From Mycolicibacterium sp. YH-1 (lineage in GTDB: Bacteria > Actinomycetota > Actinomycetes > Mycobacteriales > Mycobacteriaceae), in assembly GCF_022557175.1 (NCBI RefSeq), contig NZ_CP092915.1, positions 4,526,001-4,590,000 of the forward strand: 64,000 nt of DNA. The letters are read 5' to 3'. The notes below the pieces were generated by a model. The model searched no databases. It was not told the DNA's origin and saw only the letters and a list, made by a program, of their open reading frames with translations. Of this stretch, positions 1-12,068 are shown piece by piece; positions within the stretch are counted from its first letter, which is position 1; each line of letters starts with the position of its first letter. The translations under genes were made by a program, and so were the position numbers.

Positions 1-1329
1 GCGGGCGGTGGTGCGCGCACCCTCGCCGACCCGGAGTTCGGTGATGTTCACCACGACATCTGCTCGGCGGTGCACCCGCTTGCGCTGGCGTCGCCGTTCT
101 TCGCCGAGTTCGACCTGCCGGCCCGCGGTGTCACCCTGGCTGTCCCGGACGTCTCCTACGCCAACCCGCTGCCCGACCGCCCCGCCGCCGTCGGCTACCT
201 CGACCTCGAACGCACGTGCGCCGAACTCGACGACGGGGCGTCGTGGCGCAGACTGCTGGGCCCGCTGACCGCCGACTCCCACGGGGTGGTCGGTCTGATG
301 CTCGGCGACAAGCGCTCGATACCGCCGTCCATCCCCGCCGCCCTTCGGGTTGCGCCGCGACTGCTGGCCCAGGGCACCCCACTGTGGCGCTCACTGCAGG
401 GCGAGGATGCCCGTGCGCTCTTCAGCGGCGTTGCCGCGCACACGATCTCGCAGATGCCGTCACTCGTGTCCTCGGGTGCCGGACTGATGCTGGCCACCCT
501 CGCTCATGCGGTGGGCTGGCCCATACCCGTCGGCGGCTCCCAAGCCATCCCCGACGCACTGATCGCCGACCTCCGCGCGCACGGCGGCGAACTCGTCGTC
601 GGCGAGGAGGTGAGCAGTCCGCCCGCTGGCGTCGTGCTGTACGACACCGCCCCGACCGCGCTGCTCCGGATCTACGGTGACGCCATCCCGGAGAGCTACG
701 CGAAGGCGTTGCGTCGCTACCGGTTCGGCCCGGGAGTGGCCAAGGTCGATTTCGTGTTGTCCGACGAGATCCCGTGGCGTGATTCACGATTGGCTCTTGC
801 GCCCACGCTTCATCTCGGGGGTAGCCGCGCCCAGATGGCATTGGCCGAGAGTCAGATCGCCCGCGGGCACCACGCCGACTGGCCGATGGTGCTCGCGGCG
901 CTGCCCCATATCGCCGATCCCGGCCGCATCGACAGGCAGGGACGACGCCCGCTGTGGACGTACGCCCACGTACCGTCCGGATCAACCGTCGACATGGCCG
1001 AGACCGTGACCCGCTTGTTCGAGCGCCTCGCCCCAGGATTCCGCGACATCGTGTTGGGCGTGCGCAGCGTGCCCGCAGCGCATCTGTCACATCACAACGC
1101 CAACCTCGTCGGCGGCGACATCGGCGTGGGCGGCAACAACATGTTCAGCGCGTTGACCGGCCCCGCCCTGCAGTGGAACCCGTGGAAGACGCCGATCCCG
1201 AAGGCCTACCTGTGCTCGTCAGCGGCCCCTCCAGGCGGCGGCGTGCACGGTATGGCCGGCTACTACGCCGCGCGCACCGTGCTGCGGCGTGAGTTCGGCA
1301 TCAAGAAGGTTCCCGCACTGGCCCCGTAG
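1..1329 (+). CDS. NAD(P)/FAD-dependent oxidoreductase, phytoene-desaturase-like (5' truncated)
   Basis: The reading frame is open from base 1, so the N-terminus with the expected Rossmann FAD-binding motif lies outside the window. The visible part starts AGGARTLADPEFGDVHHDIC, typical of carotenoid-desaturase/amine-oxidase-like flavoproteins. The C-terminus has the conserved GGGVHGMAGYYAART block that closes the FAD site in this family. A GTG at 70 would give 419 residues, but homologous residues before it argue that it is internal. The substrate cannot be told from sequence. It is followed after 27 bases by wrbA on the same strand. Confidence 0.8.
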   Translation, partial: AGGGARTLADPEFGDVHHDICSAVHPLALASPFFAEFDLPARGVTLAVPDVSYANPLPDRPAAVGYLDLERTCAELDDGASWRRLLGPLTADSHGVVGLMLGDKRSIPPSIPAALRVAPRLLAQGTPLWRSLQGEDARALFSGVAAHTISQMPSLVSSGAGLMLATLAHAVGWPIPVGGSQAIPDALIADLRAHGGELVVGEEVSSPPAGVVLYDTAPTALLRIYGDAIPESYAKALRRYRFGPGVAKVDFVLSDEIPWRDSRLALAPTLHLGGSRAQMALAESQIARGHHADWPMVLAALPHIADPGRIDRQGRRPLWTYAHVPSGSTVDMAETVTRLFERLAPGFRDIVLGVRSVPAAHLSHHNANLVGGDIGVGGNNMFSALTGPALQWNPWKTPIPKAYLCSSAAPPGGGVHGMAGYYAARTVLRREFGIKKVPALAP

Positions 1330-1356
1330 CCCTCGCCGACGTGTTTGGCTCGAGGT

Positions 1357-1956
1357 ATGACGAAACTCGCGATCATTTACTACTCCGCCACGGGACACGG
1401 CACCACGATGGCGAAACGAGTCGAGGCGGCGGCCACGGCGGCGGGCGCCGAGGTCAGGTTGCGCCACATCGCCGAGACGCTTGACCCGGAGTCGTTCGCC
1501 GGGAACCCGGCGTGGACGGCCAACTACGAGGCCACCAGGGATCTGCCCGCCGCCACCGGTGATGACATCGTCTGGGCCGATGCGGTGATATTCGGGTCTC
1601 CTACGCGATTCGGTTCGGTGACAGCGCAATTCCGCACGTTCATCGACTCGCTGGGTGGTCTGTGGTCGGAGGGCAAGCTGGCGGACAAGGTCTACGCGGG
1701 CTTCACCTCGTCGAACACTGCGCACGGCGGCCAGGAGACCACACTGCTCACGCTGTACGTCACGCTCATGCACTTCGGCGGCATCATCGTGGCGCCGGGC
1801 TACACCGATGCGCTCAAGTTCATCGATGGCAACCCGTACGGCGCCAGCCTGATCGCCAGCCGGGACAACATCAGCGAATTCGACGACGCCACCTCCAACG
1901 CCCTCGACCACCTGGCGCGCCGCGTCGTTCAGGTCGCCTCCCGGCTGGTTGCCTAG
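1357..1956 (+). CDS. wrbA: NAD(P)H:quinone oxidoreductase WrbA (type IV, FMN)
   Basis: This is a 199-residue flavodoxin-fold protein. The N-terminal IIYYSATGHGTTMAK is the FMN phosphate-binding loop, followed by GSPTRFGSVTAQFRTFIDS and a TSSNTAHGGQETTLL block, all WrbA hallmarks. WrbA reduces quinones by two electrons with NAD(P)H, avoiding semiquinone radicals, in the cytosol. ATG 1357 is preferred over the upstream TTG at 1345 because MTKLAIIYY matches the family N-terminus and the length fits the usual ~200 residues. It converges on ilvC with a long hairpin between them. Confidence 0.9.
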   Translation: MTKLAIIYYSATGHGTTMAKRVEAAATAAGAEVRLRHIAETLDPESFAGNPAWTANYEATRDLPAATGDDIVWADAVIFGSPTRFGSVTAQFRTFIDSLGGLWSEGKLADKVYAGFTSSNTAHGGQETTLLTLYVTLMHFGGIIVAPGYTDALKFIDGNPYGASLIASRDNISEFDDATSNALDHLARRVVQVASRLVA

Positions 1957-1963
1957 AGACGAC

Positions 1964-2006
1964 TTCGGCGCGTTCAGCCGCGGTGACCGCGGCTGAACGC
2001 GCCGAA
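1964..2006. terminator. Perfect 20-bp inverted repeat between convergent wrbA and ilvC
   Basis: Bases 1964-1983 (TTCGGCGCGTTCAGCCGCGG) are exactly complementary to 1987-2006 across a 3-base TGA loop. There is no T-tract on either side. It sits 7 bases after the wrbA stop and 12 bases before the ilvC stop, so it most likely acts as a bidirectional transcription end or 3'-end stabilising hairpin. Confidence 0.65.
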
Positions 2007-2018
2007 TTCGTGGTGAGA

Positions 2019-5442
<3,424 letters not shown>

Positions 5443-5499
5443 GGTGTCCTCTTCAGTCTCTTCGTTGTCTGGTCGGGCGTGCTGGTCGTGTTCTGGGGC

Positions 5500-5535
5500 A
5501 ACAAAAAACCCCCGTCAGCTTCCGCTGTACGAGGG
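5500..5535 (-). terminator. Intrinsic terminator of the ilvB attenuator
   Basis: Read on the minus strand, the arm CCCTCGTACAGC (5535-5524) pairs with GCTGACGGGGG (5519-5509) around a GGAA tetraloop, with a single bulged A and one G-U pair. It is followed by TTTTTTGTT (5508-5500). It lies between the leader peptide and ilvB, so it is a conditional terminator rather than an operon end. Confidence 0.88.
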
Positions 5536-5576
5536 TGCGCGTCGGTGCTCGTAGGCCTCCTGACTGATCACTCAGG
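5528..5576 (-). promoter_or_regulatory. Alternative leader hairpins (pause and antiterminator) of the ilvB attenuator
   Basis: Two further pairings are visible on the minus strand. CCTGA/TCAGG (5576-5572 with 5563-5559) forms an early hairpin. TACGAG (5553-5548) pairs perfectly with CTCGTA (5533-5528), which is part of the 5' arm of the terminator, so these two structures exclude each other. This is the layout expected of ribosome-mediated attenuation. The pairings are seen; their dynamics are inferred. Confidence 0.65.
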
Positions 5577-5581
5577 CCGGG

Positions 5582-5632
5582 TTACGCACCAACGCGCGAA
5601 CCAATTACTACGAGAATGCCGATCGAGTACAT
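5582..5632 (-). CDS. ilvB leader peptide (16 aa, branched-chain-rich)
   Basis: This small ORF reads MYSIGILVVIGSRVGA and stops at TAA. Seven of 16 residues are Ile, Leu or Val, with I-L-V-V-I in a run of near-consecutive codons, including the uncommon GTA and ATT codons for this genome. It lies directly upstream of the alternative hairpins and terminator before ilvB, so it is the sensor of charged tRNA-Ile/Leu/Val. No strong Shine-Dalgarno is seen; the ATG lies 8 bases after a -10-like TACCGT, so the transcript may start almost at the ATG. Confidence 0.85.
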   Translation of the reverse strand: MYSIGILVVIGSRVGA

Positions 5633-5640
5633 AGCTGACG

Positions 5641-5670
5641 ACGGTAGTCCTCGCACAGGTCAATGGTCAA
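5641..5670 (-). promoter_or_regulatory. Probable ilvB operon promoter
   Basis: On the minus strand a -35-like TTGACC (5670-5665) is separated by 18 bases from a -10-like TACCGT (5646-5641, TANNNT pattern). The leader peptide ATG begins 8 bases downstream at 5632. The divergent cfp6-like gene starts at 5698. Confidence 0.5.
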
Positions 5671-5697
5671 ATTCCCCAGGAGTGCAAGGATGGTCGG

Positions 5698-6105
5698 GTG
5701 AATGCAGCGAATGACGGGTCCGGCCCTTCCACCAGCCAGCCGCTCGTCATCAAGATCTCGCCGATGGCCCACCTGGGCGTTGGGTTCCTCACCCTCGCGT
5801 CGCTGAGCCTGGTGCTGGCCGAGCCGAAATGGTTCACCGCGATCCTGATCGTGCCGGTGCTCGTGTCCTTCGCGATCGTCCGCTACCGCACCATCGCCGA
5901 CCGCAACACCGTCACCGCCCGCACCCTGTTCGGCAGCCGCACGGTGCCGTGGACGGATATCGACGGCCTGCGTTTCGACAGGCGATCCTGGGCACTCGCG
6001 TGCCTCAAGGACGGCTCTGAGTTCCGGTTGCCCGCGGTGACCTTCGCGACACTGCCGGAATTGACCGCCGCCAGCGGCGGCCGCGTACCCAACCCCTACG
6101 AGTAG
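5698..6105 (+). CDS. cfp6: PH-domain membrane protein, CFP-6 family
   Basis: This 135-residue protein has two hydrophobic segments (residues ~25-60) followed by a bacterial PH-like domain with the conserved VPWTDIDGLRF, LKDGSEFRLPAVTFATLPEL and GRVPNPYE. It matches M. tuberculosis Rv3004 (CFP-6, a culture filtrate antigen) from the internal Met-Ala-His onwards. GTG 5698 is chosen because AAGGA ends 7 bases upstream; Rv3004 is annotated from the equivalent of the ATG at 5764. It is divergent from the ilvB operon. Its function is unknown. Confidence 0.8.
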   Translation: MNAANDGSGPSTSQPLVIKISPMAHLGVGFLTLASLSLVLAEPKWFTAILIVPVLVSFAIVRYRTIADRNTVTARTLFGSRTVPWTDIDGLRFDRRSWALACLKDGSEFRLPAVTFATLPELTAASGGRVPNPYE

Positions 6106-6116
6106 GCCGGTGAGCG

Positions 6117-7016
6117 CTACGCCAGCGGGTTGGCACCGTTGAGCAGCGCCCACACGGCGATGCCAACGCCGAGACCGAGCAGCAGCGCCGCCAACGATCC
6201 GATGAACGGCCTGCGGGCCCAGCCGCGCCCGGCGTCGAACCCGTAGCGGCCAGGACCGGTCAGGCACAACGCGGCGGCCACGACGATCAGCGTGACCTGG
6301 TATTCGTGCCCCTCGGGCAGGAAGAACGGGAAGTACCCCGACTCTTGCTGTGCGACGACGGCGGCCAGCAGGGAGTTGACCAGGTAGGCCAGCGCGCCCG
6401 CGGCGGCCAGCGGTGTGAAGAGCCCGAGTACCAAAAGAACGCCGACGGCGACCTGGGCACCAACGCCCGCGTAGGTCAGAAGTCCGGTGTGCTGGTAGCC
6501 CAGGTCGGCCAGCGACTGCTCGAAACCGTTCAGGCCCGCGCCGCCCCACCAGCCGAACGCCTTCTGCAGGCCGTGCGCGATGAACAGTGCGCCAAGACCG
6601 ACGCGCAGCAGCATCAGGCCGAGGTCCTGGGTGCCACGTCGCCCCGCCGCGCGCACGCGGTCGTCGAGCACGGGATCGGTGCCAACCTCTGTGGGTTCGG
6701 CCTGGTGAGTGGAGTGCCTGGCGCCGGGCTGGACGTATGGCAGCGGCTCGGGCTCGCCGAGCAGGCCGTATGCGGACTGCTGCGGTGTGGAGTCGTAGCG
6801 CGGTATCGCGGTGGTCTCGCCCTCGCCGTAAGTGGACGGGGCCTCACTGTAGGCAGGCGGGGTCTCACCATAGGTGGACGAGGTGTCGCCACCACCGTAG
6901 GTCGAGGGGACGTCGTCTTCGGGGTCGACCAGGCGTGCCGACGCGGGCCGAACGGCCGAGCCTTCGAGACCTTCTGGTCTCTGCCAAGCGCGCGGGTCGT
7001 GAGAGGTACTGGTCAC
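6117..7016 (-). CDS. DoxX family membrane protein (Rv3005c-like)
   Basis: This 299-residue protein has a ~125-residue hydrophilic N-terminus with degenerate STYGE/STYGG repeats (about residues 38-70). The DoxX domain follows: LMLLRVGLGALFIAHGLQKAFGW, then further membrane helices and GRYGFDAG. In M. tuberculosis the Rv3005c protein forms a membrane oxidoreductase complex with SodA and SseA that supports oxidant and cytosolic thiol resistance; a similar role is inferred. GTG 7016 lies 7 bases after a TACGCT -10-like element, suggesting a leaderless transcript. The stop is 11 bases from the convergent cfp6 stop. Confidence 0.85.
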   Translation of the reverse strand: MTSTSHDPRAWQRPEGLEGSAVRPASARLVDPEDDVPSTYGGGDTSSTYGETPPAYSEAPSTYGEGETTAIPRYDSTPQQSAYGLLGEPEPLPYVQPGARHSTHQAEPTEVGTDPVLDDRVRAAGRRGTQDLGLMLLRVGLGALFIAHGLQKAFGWWGGAGLNGFEQSLADLGYQHTGLLTYAGVGAQVAVGVLLVLGLFTPLAAAGALAYLVNSLLAAVVAQQESGYFPFFLPEGHEYQVTLIVVAAALCLTGPGRYGFDAGRGWARRPFIGSLAALLLGLGVGIAVWALLNGANPLA

Positions 7017-7130
7017 GAAACTCAGCGTAAGTGCTAGTTACCCGCGAATCGTGGATTGGCGCGGCGCGTTCGGTTGGCGTTGCACAGCCGTGACACGCCG
7101 GTTCGCGCCGCCCGACGTGGCGAGGACTGC

Positions 7131-8273
7131 ATGACGATCCGTAACCTGGCCAGCATGACATTGCGCCGGCAGATGCTTGGTGTGCTGGTGCTGGTGTGCA
7201 CCGCGTTGCTGGTCGGGTCCGGATGTGCGCGCTTCGACGCCGCACAGTCCGAGCCCTTCACCACCGATCCGGAGATGGCGCCGGGGTCGAGCACGACCCC
7301 TCCGCCGCCACCGCCGCTGCCGGGCGAGCCGTTCCCGAAGGCGTGTCCCGCGCCGGGCGTGATGCAGGGCTGCCTGGAGAGCACCAGCGGGCTGATCATG
7401 GGCAAGGACAGCAAGTCCGCCCTGGTCGCCGAGCGGGTGACCGGTGCGGTGAAGGAAGTCGCCGTGAACGCCGAACCCAAGGTCAAGCTGGTTATCCCAG
7501 TCGACCCCGCGGGCGACGGCGGACTGCTGGACATCGTGCTGTCGCCGACCTACACGCAGGACCGCCTGATGTACGCCTACGTCAGCACCCCGACCGACAA
7601 CCGGGTGATCCGCATCGCCGACGGTGACGTGCCCAAGCCGATCCTGACCGGCATTCCGAAGGGCGTGGTCGGCAACAGCGGTGCACTGATCTTCACCAGC
7701 CCCACCACCCTGACGGTGCTCACCGGCGACGCGGGCGACCCCGCCGCTGGCGGCGACCCGGCTTCGCTGGCAGGCAAGCTCCTCCGCATCGAGCAGCCCA
7801 CCACCGTCAACCAGGCGCCCCAGACCACCGCGCTGAGCGGCCTGGGCGGCGCCGGCGGGCTGTGCACCGACCCCTCCGACGGATCGCTGTACGTCACCGA
7901 CCGCACACCCACCGGTGACCGGTTGCAGCGCATCACCAAGGACTCCAAGGTCTCGACGGTCTGGTCGTGGTCCGACCGTCCCGGTGTGGCGGGCTGCGCC
8001 GCGCAGGACGGCACCGTGCTGGTCAACCTTGTCAACACCAAGCAGACCGTCGCGGTCCGGCTGGCCCCCGACACCGGAGCGGTGACGGGCGATCCCGAGG
8101 TGGTCCGTCAGGACCTGCGCGGACACGTGTGGGCGCTGCAGCTGTCACCCGACGGCAACGTGTGGGGCGCAACCATCAACAAGACCGTCGGTGACGCCGA
8201 GAACTTCGACGACGTCGTGTTCCCACTGTTCCCGCAGGGCGGCTTCCCGCGCAGCAGCGACGAGAAGACCTAG
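7131..8273 (+). CDS. lppZ: Lipoprotein LppZ (glucose/sorbosone dehydrogenase-like beta-propeller)
   Basis: A signal peptide ends at a lipobox (LLVGSGC), then a Pro-rich linker (TTPPPPPPLPGEP) and a propeller domain resembling PQQ-dependent sugar dehydrogenases (VDPAGDGGLLDIVLSP, LMYAYVSTPTDNRV, DGSLYVTDRTPTGDRLQRI). It is very close to M. tuberculosis LppZ (Rv3006). The mature protein should be acylated and anchored outside the plasma membrane. ATG 7131 has GAGGA 4 bases upstream; ATG 7155 (MTLRRQ) is an equally plausible start that leaves a shorter signal peptide. The open frame back to 7056 is not homologous. Confidence 0.9.
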   Translation: MTIRNLASMTLRRQMLGVLVLVCTALLVGSGCARFDAAQSEPFTTDPEMAPGSSTTPPPPPPLPGEPFPKACPAPGVMQGCLESTSGLIMGKDSKSALVAERVTGAVKEVAVNAEPKVKLVIPVDPAGDGGLLDIVLSPTYTQDRLMYAYVSTPTDNRVIRIADGDVPKPILTGIPKGVVGNSGALIFTSPTTLTVLTGDAGDPAAGGDPASLAGKLLRIEQPTTVNQAPQTTALSGLGGAGGLCTDPSDGSLYVTDRTPTGDRLQRITKDSKVSTVWSWSDRPGVAGCAAQDGTVLVNLVNTKQTVAVRLAPDTGAVTGDPEVVRQDLRGHVWALQLSPDGNVWGATINKTVGDAENFDDVVFPLFPQGGFPRSSDEKT

Positions 8274-8309
8274 AAGTCCCAGAAGACCGAGAAGACCGAG
8301 CAGGCCCAG

Positions 8310-9689
8310 TCAGCGCGGCGGTTGCTGCTGCTGTTGCGGCCCGGGCAGGCGCAGCATCAACCGGGTTCCGCCCATAGGGCTGACCTCCAGCGATGCCGTT
8401 CCGCCGTGTAGTTCGGCCTGCTGCGCGACCAAGGCCAGCCCCAGGCCCGACCCCGAACGTGAGGCCGTGGTGCCGCGGTGGAACCGCTCGAAGACCTCGG
8501 TGCGTTCCTCCTCCGGAACTCCGGAACCGTCGTCGTCGACGGTGATCTCGACGCCGTGCGCTGAACTGAGCACACTGAGCCGGACCTGGCTGGCGTCACC
8601 GTGTTTGACGGCGTTGGCGATGGCGTTGTCGATGACCAGGCGCAGCCCCGCGGGCAGCCCCAGCATCAGCACCGTCGTCGAGGACGCCAGCGCGACGTCC
8701 ACACCAGGGAAGTTGTGCATCGCGTCATGTGCGGCCCGGTCGAGCAGATCGGTGACGTCCACAGGGACGAAGTCGTCCGCCGTGGTCAGTTCACCCTGGG
8801 CCAGCCGTTCCAGCGCGGTCAGCATCGCCTCGATCCGGCCCTGCGTGCGCATGACGTCGCCGATCACCTCGTTGCGCTGCTCAGCACCCAGATCCAGCGT
8901 CGCGAGCACCTCGAGGTTGGTTCGCATGGCGGTCAGCGGCGTCCGGAGTTCGTGCGACGCGACGGCGGAGAAATCGCGCGCTGATTCGAGCGCGGCGCGG
9001 GTGCGCTGCTGCTCGTCACCGATGCGGGCCAGCATGCCCTCGACGGCCTCGGAGATCTCCACGGCCTCCCATACCCCGCGCACCTGCACCTCGTCGGGGT
9101 TGGACTGCGCGTTGATGGCCCGCGCCTGCCGCGCCAGCATGCGGAACGGGTTGACCATGATCAGCGCGATCACCCAGCCCACCAGCAGCGTCCCGACGAT
9201 CACGCCTGCACAGATCCAGAAGACGCGCCAGTGCAGCGCGTCGACGGCAGCCTGGGTCTCGGCCGTCGGCGCCCCGAGCGCGATCGACGCGATGCCCGTC
9301 GTGATGGTGCGCACCCGGTACTCAACGCCGTCGATTGTGGTGAAGGCGTAGCCGTTGGGCAGCTCCGGCAGGACGACGTCGGCGGGGATGGACACCGTGG
9401 TGGGACCGATACGCGCCGTGCGCACCAGACCGCTCTCTGTCGGCTCCGGCCCCTGGCCGGGGTCCTGTGCGCTGCGAATCAATGTGTTGACATCACCGAG
9501 GCTGCTCAACGAGTCCAGCCGCCGATCGAGCTGGTTGTACTGGTCGTTGGTGACACCGACCCACACCCAGACGCCGAGAACCAGCACCAGGATGATGACG
9601 CTGAGCTGCCCCACGATGACGATCGACCGCAGCGACAACAGCCGCAGCGGCTTCGCCAGCAGGCGGTACACCAGATCAGCGACCTTCAT
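8310..9689 (-). CDS. PrrB-like sensor histidine kinase, orphan
   Basis: This 459-residue kinase has a TM helix (~23-46), an extracytoplasmic sensor (~47-153), a second TM (~156-180) and a HAMP-like linker. HisKA follows with phospho-acceptor H246 in SAVASHELRTPLTAM, then HATPase_c with N box (NAIANAVKHG), DDDGSGVPEEER and SGSGLGLALV. It strongly resembles mycobacterial PrrB across the kinase core and also in parts of the sensor (VGVTNDQ, EYRVRT). No response regulator lies beside it, unlike prrAB. The C-terminus ends in a QQQQQ tract coded by CTG-type repeats. It converges on lppZ and follows the RibD-like gene by 7 bases. Confidence 0.85.
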   Translation of the reverse strand: MKVADLVYRLLAKPLRLLSLRSIVIVGQLSVIILVLVLGVWVWVGVTNDQYNQLDRRLDSLSSLGDVNTLIRSAQDPGQGPEPTESGLVRTARIGPTTVSIPADVVLPELPNGYAFTTIDGVEYRVRTITTGIASIALGAPTAETQAAVDALHWRVFWICAGVIVGTLLVGWVIALIMVNPFRMLARQARAINAQSNPDEVQVRGVWEAVEISEAVEGMLARIGDEQQRTRAALESARDFSAVASHELRTPLTAMRTNLEVLATLDLGAEQRNEVIGDVMRTQGRIEAMLTALERLAQGELTTADDFVPVDVTDLLDRAAHDAMHNFPGVDVALASSTTVLMLGLPAGLRLVIDNAIANAVKHGDASQVRLSVLSSAHGVEITVDDDGSGVPEEERTEVFERFHRGTTASRSGSGLGLALVAQQAELHGGTASLEVSPMGGTRLMLRLPGPQQQQQPPR

Positions 9690-9696
9690 CGCACCA

Positions 9697-10446
9697 TCAC
9701 CCCGTCTTCAGTGTGCTGCGCCGCCAGCGGGTGTAGAGGAATCCCTGGTCGTCGGCGAGGACGTGGACCGGTTGCATTGGCGGCCCGTCGTTCTCGACCG
9801 ATGAGTGCAGTATCCGGCCGCCCTCGCCGCCCACCAGGTGGGGGCTGTAGGTCAGGCAGATCTCGTCCAGCAGGTCAGCGACCACCATCGAGCCCAACAG
9901 GGACGGGCCGCCCTCGCACAGCACGCGCCACAGTCCGCGTTCGGCGAGAATCCGCAGCGCCTCATTCAGATCGACCGTGTCCGCACCGCAGTCGATGACG
10001 TCGGCGCCGGCCGCCACCAGGGCACGTCGGCGATCCTCGGGTGCGGTGGCGCACGTGAGAACCAGGGTGCCCGGGGCTCGGGCCACCGGCGACTCGGGGT
10101 CCAGACTCAACCTGCCCGTGACGACCGCGAGAACCGGTGCGGGCCGCTGCCCACAGGCCTCCCTTTGCGCGGCGAGGGCGGCGTTCGGTTGCGCGGCGCC
10201 ATAGTGCTCGGCGGCCACTGTGCCCGAAGCCACCAGCACCACATCGGCGAGCCCGCGCAGCACATCGAAGACTGCCTTGTCACCCGGCGATCCCAGCGCG
10301 GTTGAGGTGCCCTTCAGCGCCGACGCCCCATCCAACGACGACACCATGTTCGCGCGGACCAGACACCGGCCCGGCGGTTCGGCCGGATACGCGTAGAGAA
10401 CGGCGAGTTCAGCCGGCGCCGTGGGCAGGGTGGCTGGAGACGTCAT
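9697..10446 (-). CDS. Pyrimidine reductase family protein (RibD C-terminal domain)
   Basis: This 249-residue DHFR-like reductase shows the NMVSSLDGASA substrate loop, the ADVVLVASGTVAAEHYG segment and the NADPH-site CEGGPSLLGSM motif of the RibD_C family. It lacks the N-terminal deaminase domain of full RibD. Such proteins reduce pyrimidine intermediates in riboflavin synthesis or act as uncharacterised F420/NADPH reductases; which applies here is not clear. It starts 2 bases after the gatB stop, so it is probably co-transcribed with gatB. Confidence 0.8.
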   Translation of the reverse strand: MTSPATLPTAPAELAVLYAYPAEPPGRCLVRANMVSSLDGASALKGTSTALGSPGDKAVFDVLRGLADVVLVASGTVAAEHYGAAQPNAALAAQREACGQRPAPVLAVVTGRLSLDPESPVARAPGTLVLTCATAPEDRRRALVAAGADVIDCGADTVDLNEALRILAERGLWRVLCEGGPSLLGSMVVADLLDEICLTYSPHLVGGEGGRILHSSVENDGPPMQPVHVLADDQGFLYTRWRRSTLKTG

Positions 10447-10448
10447 GC

Positions 10449-11951
10449 CTAGCCACAGGCCGCTAGGACCAGCTCGCGCACCCGCGCCGCGTCTGCCTGT
10501 CCCTTGGTGGCTTTCATGACTGCGCCGACTATCGCACCGGCCGCCTGGACCTTGCCGCCGCGGATCTTCTCCGCCACATCGGGATTGGCTGCCAGCGCCT
10601 CGTCGACGGCGGCCTGGATCACCGAGTCGTCGCGGACCACTGCCAGCCCCCGGTCGGCCATCACCTGCTCGGGCTCGCCCTCGCCTGCGAGCACACCCTC
10701 GATGACCTGTCGGGCCAACTTGTTCGACAGCTTGCCCTCATCGACGAGTTTGACCACCGCGGCAACCTGCGCGGGAGTGATCGCCAGCGCGTCGAGTTCC
10801 ACCTGTCCCTCGTTGGCCTTCTGCACCAGGAAGTTTCCCCACCAGGCGCGGGCGGACTCGCTGGAGGCGCCCTGTTCGACGGTTGCCGCGACCAGATCGA
10901 TGGCACCGTTGTTCACGAGGTCGCGCATCACCTCATCGGAGATGCCCCAGTCGTCCTGAATTCGCTTGCGCGACAACCAGGGAAGCTCCGGGATGGTCGC
11001 TCGAAGCCGTTCGACCCATTCATCGGTGGGCGCGACCGGTTCGAGGTCGGGCTCCGGGAAGTAGCGGTAGTCCTCCGCGGTCTCCTTGCTGCGCCCGGCC
11101 GAGGTGTAGCCGTCCTCGTGGAAGTGCCGCGTCTCCTGCACGATCCGGCCGCCGGACTCGAGAATTGCCGCCTGACGCCGCATCTCGTAGCGGACAGCCA
11201 CCTCGACGCTCTTAAGCGAGTTGACGTTCTTGGTTTCGGTGCGGGTACCGAACTCGGTCGTGCCGACGGGGCGCAGGCTCAGGTTGGAGTCACAGCGCAT
11301 CGAGCCCTGATCCATCCGCACGTCCGAGACGCCCAGCGCACGCAGCAGGTCCCGCAGCGCGGTGACGTACGCACGGGCGATCTCCGGTGCGCGTTCCCCG
11401 GTGCCCTCGATCGGCTTGGTGACGATCTCGACCAGGGGAACACCGGACCGGTTGAAGTCCAGCAGCGACGTCGTCGCACCCTCGATGCGGCCGGTGTCAC
11501 TGCCCAGGTGGGTCAGCTTGCCGGTGTCCTCCTCCATGTGGGCGCGCTCGATCTCCACTCGCCACGTCGTGCCGTCCTCGAGCGGGACGTCGAGGTAGCC
11601 GTCGATGGCGATCGGCTCGTCGTACTGACTGATCTGGTAGTTCTTCGGCTGGTCCGGGTAGAAGTAGTTCTTGCGGGCGAACCGGCCCCACGGGGCGATC
11701 CGACAGTTCAGCGCCAGCCCGATCCGAATGGCCGATTCGACCGCGGCGTTGTTCAGCACGGGCAGCGCGCCTGGCAGGCCAAGGCACACGGGGCACACCT
11801 GCGTGTTGGGCTCGCCGCCGAACTCATTGGCGCAGCCACAGAACATCTTGGTCGCGGTCGACAGCTCGACGTGGACCTCCATCCCCATCACCGGGTCATA
11901 GCGCGAGATGACCTCGTCGTAGGTGAGGAGCTCGGCGGGGGCGGCAGTCAT
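10449..11951 (-). CDS. gatB: Asp-tRNA(Asn)/Glu-tRNA(Gln) amidotransferase subunit B
   Basis: This 500-residue protein carries the GMEVHVEL start, the zinc-like C-x-C...[15 protein letters not shown] motif, [19 protein letters not shown] and the C-terminal YqeY-like helical tail that binds tRNA. With GatA and GatC it transamidates misacylated Glu-tRNA(Gln) and Asp-tRNA(Asn). ATG 11951 ([14 protein letters not shown]) is preferred over the upstream in-frame start at 12014 because homology begins there. Confidence 0.97.
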   Translation of the reverse strand: MTAAPAELLTYDEVISRYDPVMGMEVHVELSTATKMFCGCANEFGGEPNTQVCPVCLGLPGALPVLNNAAVESAIRIGLALNCRIAPWGRFARKNYFYPDQPKNYQISQYDEPIAIDGYLDVPLEDGTTWRVEIERAHMEEDTGKLTHLGSDTGRIEGATTSLLDFNRSGVPLVEIVTKPIEGTGERAPEIARAYVTALRDLLRALGVSDVRMDQGSMRCDSNLSLRPVGTTEFGTRTETKNVNSLKSVEVAVRYEMRRQAAILESGGRIVQETRHFHEDGYTSAGRSKETAEDYRYFPEPDLEPVAPTDEWVERLRATIPELPWLSRKRIQDDWGISDEVMRDLVNNGAIDLVAATVEQGASSESARAWWGNFLVQKANEGQVELDALAITPAQVAAVVKLVDEGKLSNKLARQVIEGVLAGEGEPEQVMADRGLAVVRDDSVIQAAVDEALAANPDVAEKIRGGKVQAAGAIVGAVMKATKGQADAARVRELVLAACG

Positions 11952-12068
11952 GCTGCCAATCCTAATGAGTGGCGCACTTCCCCTCGCCAGCAGACCGCTG
12001 CGCGGCTCCAGCAAAGTCCCCTGAAACGGCCCGAAGGAGGCGCTTTTGCGACTGCTCGCGGGAGGGCC

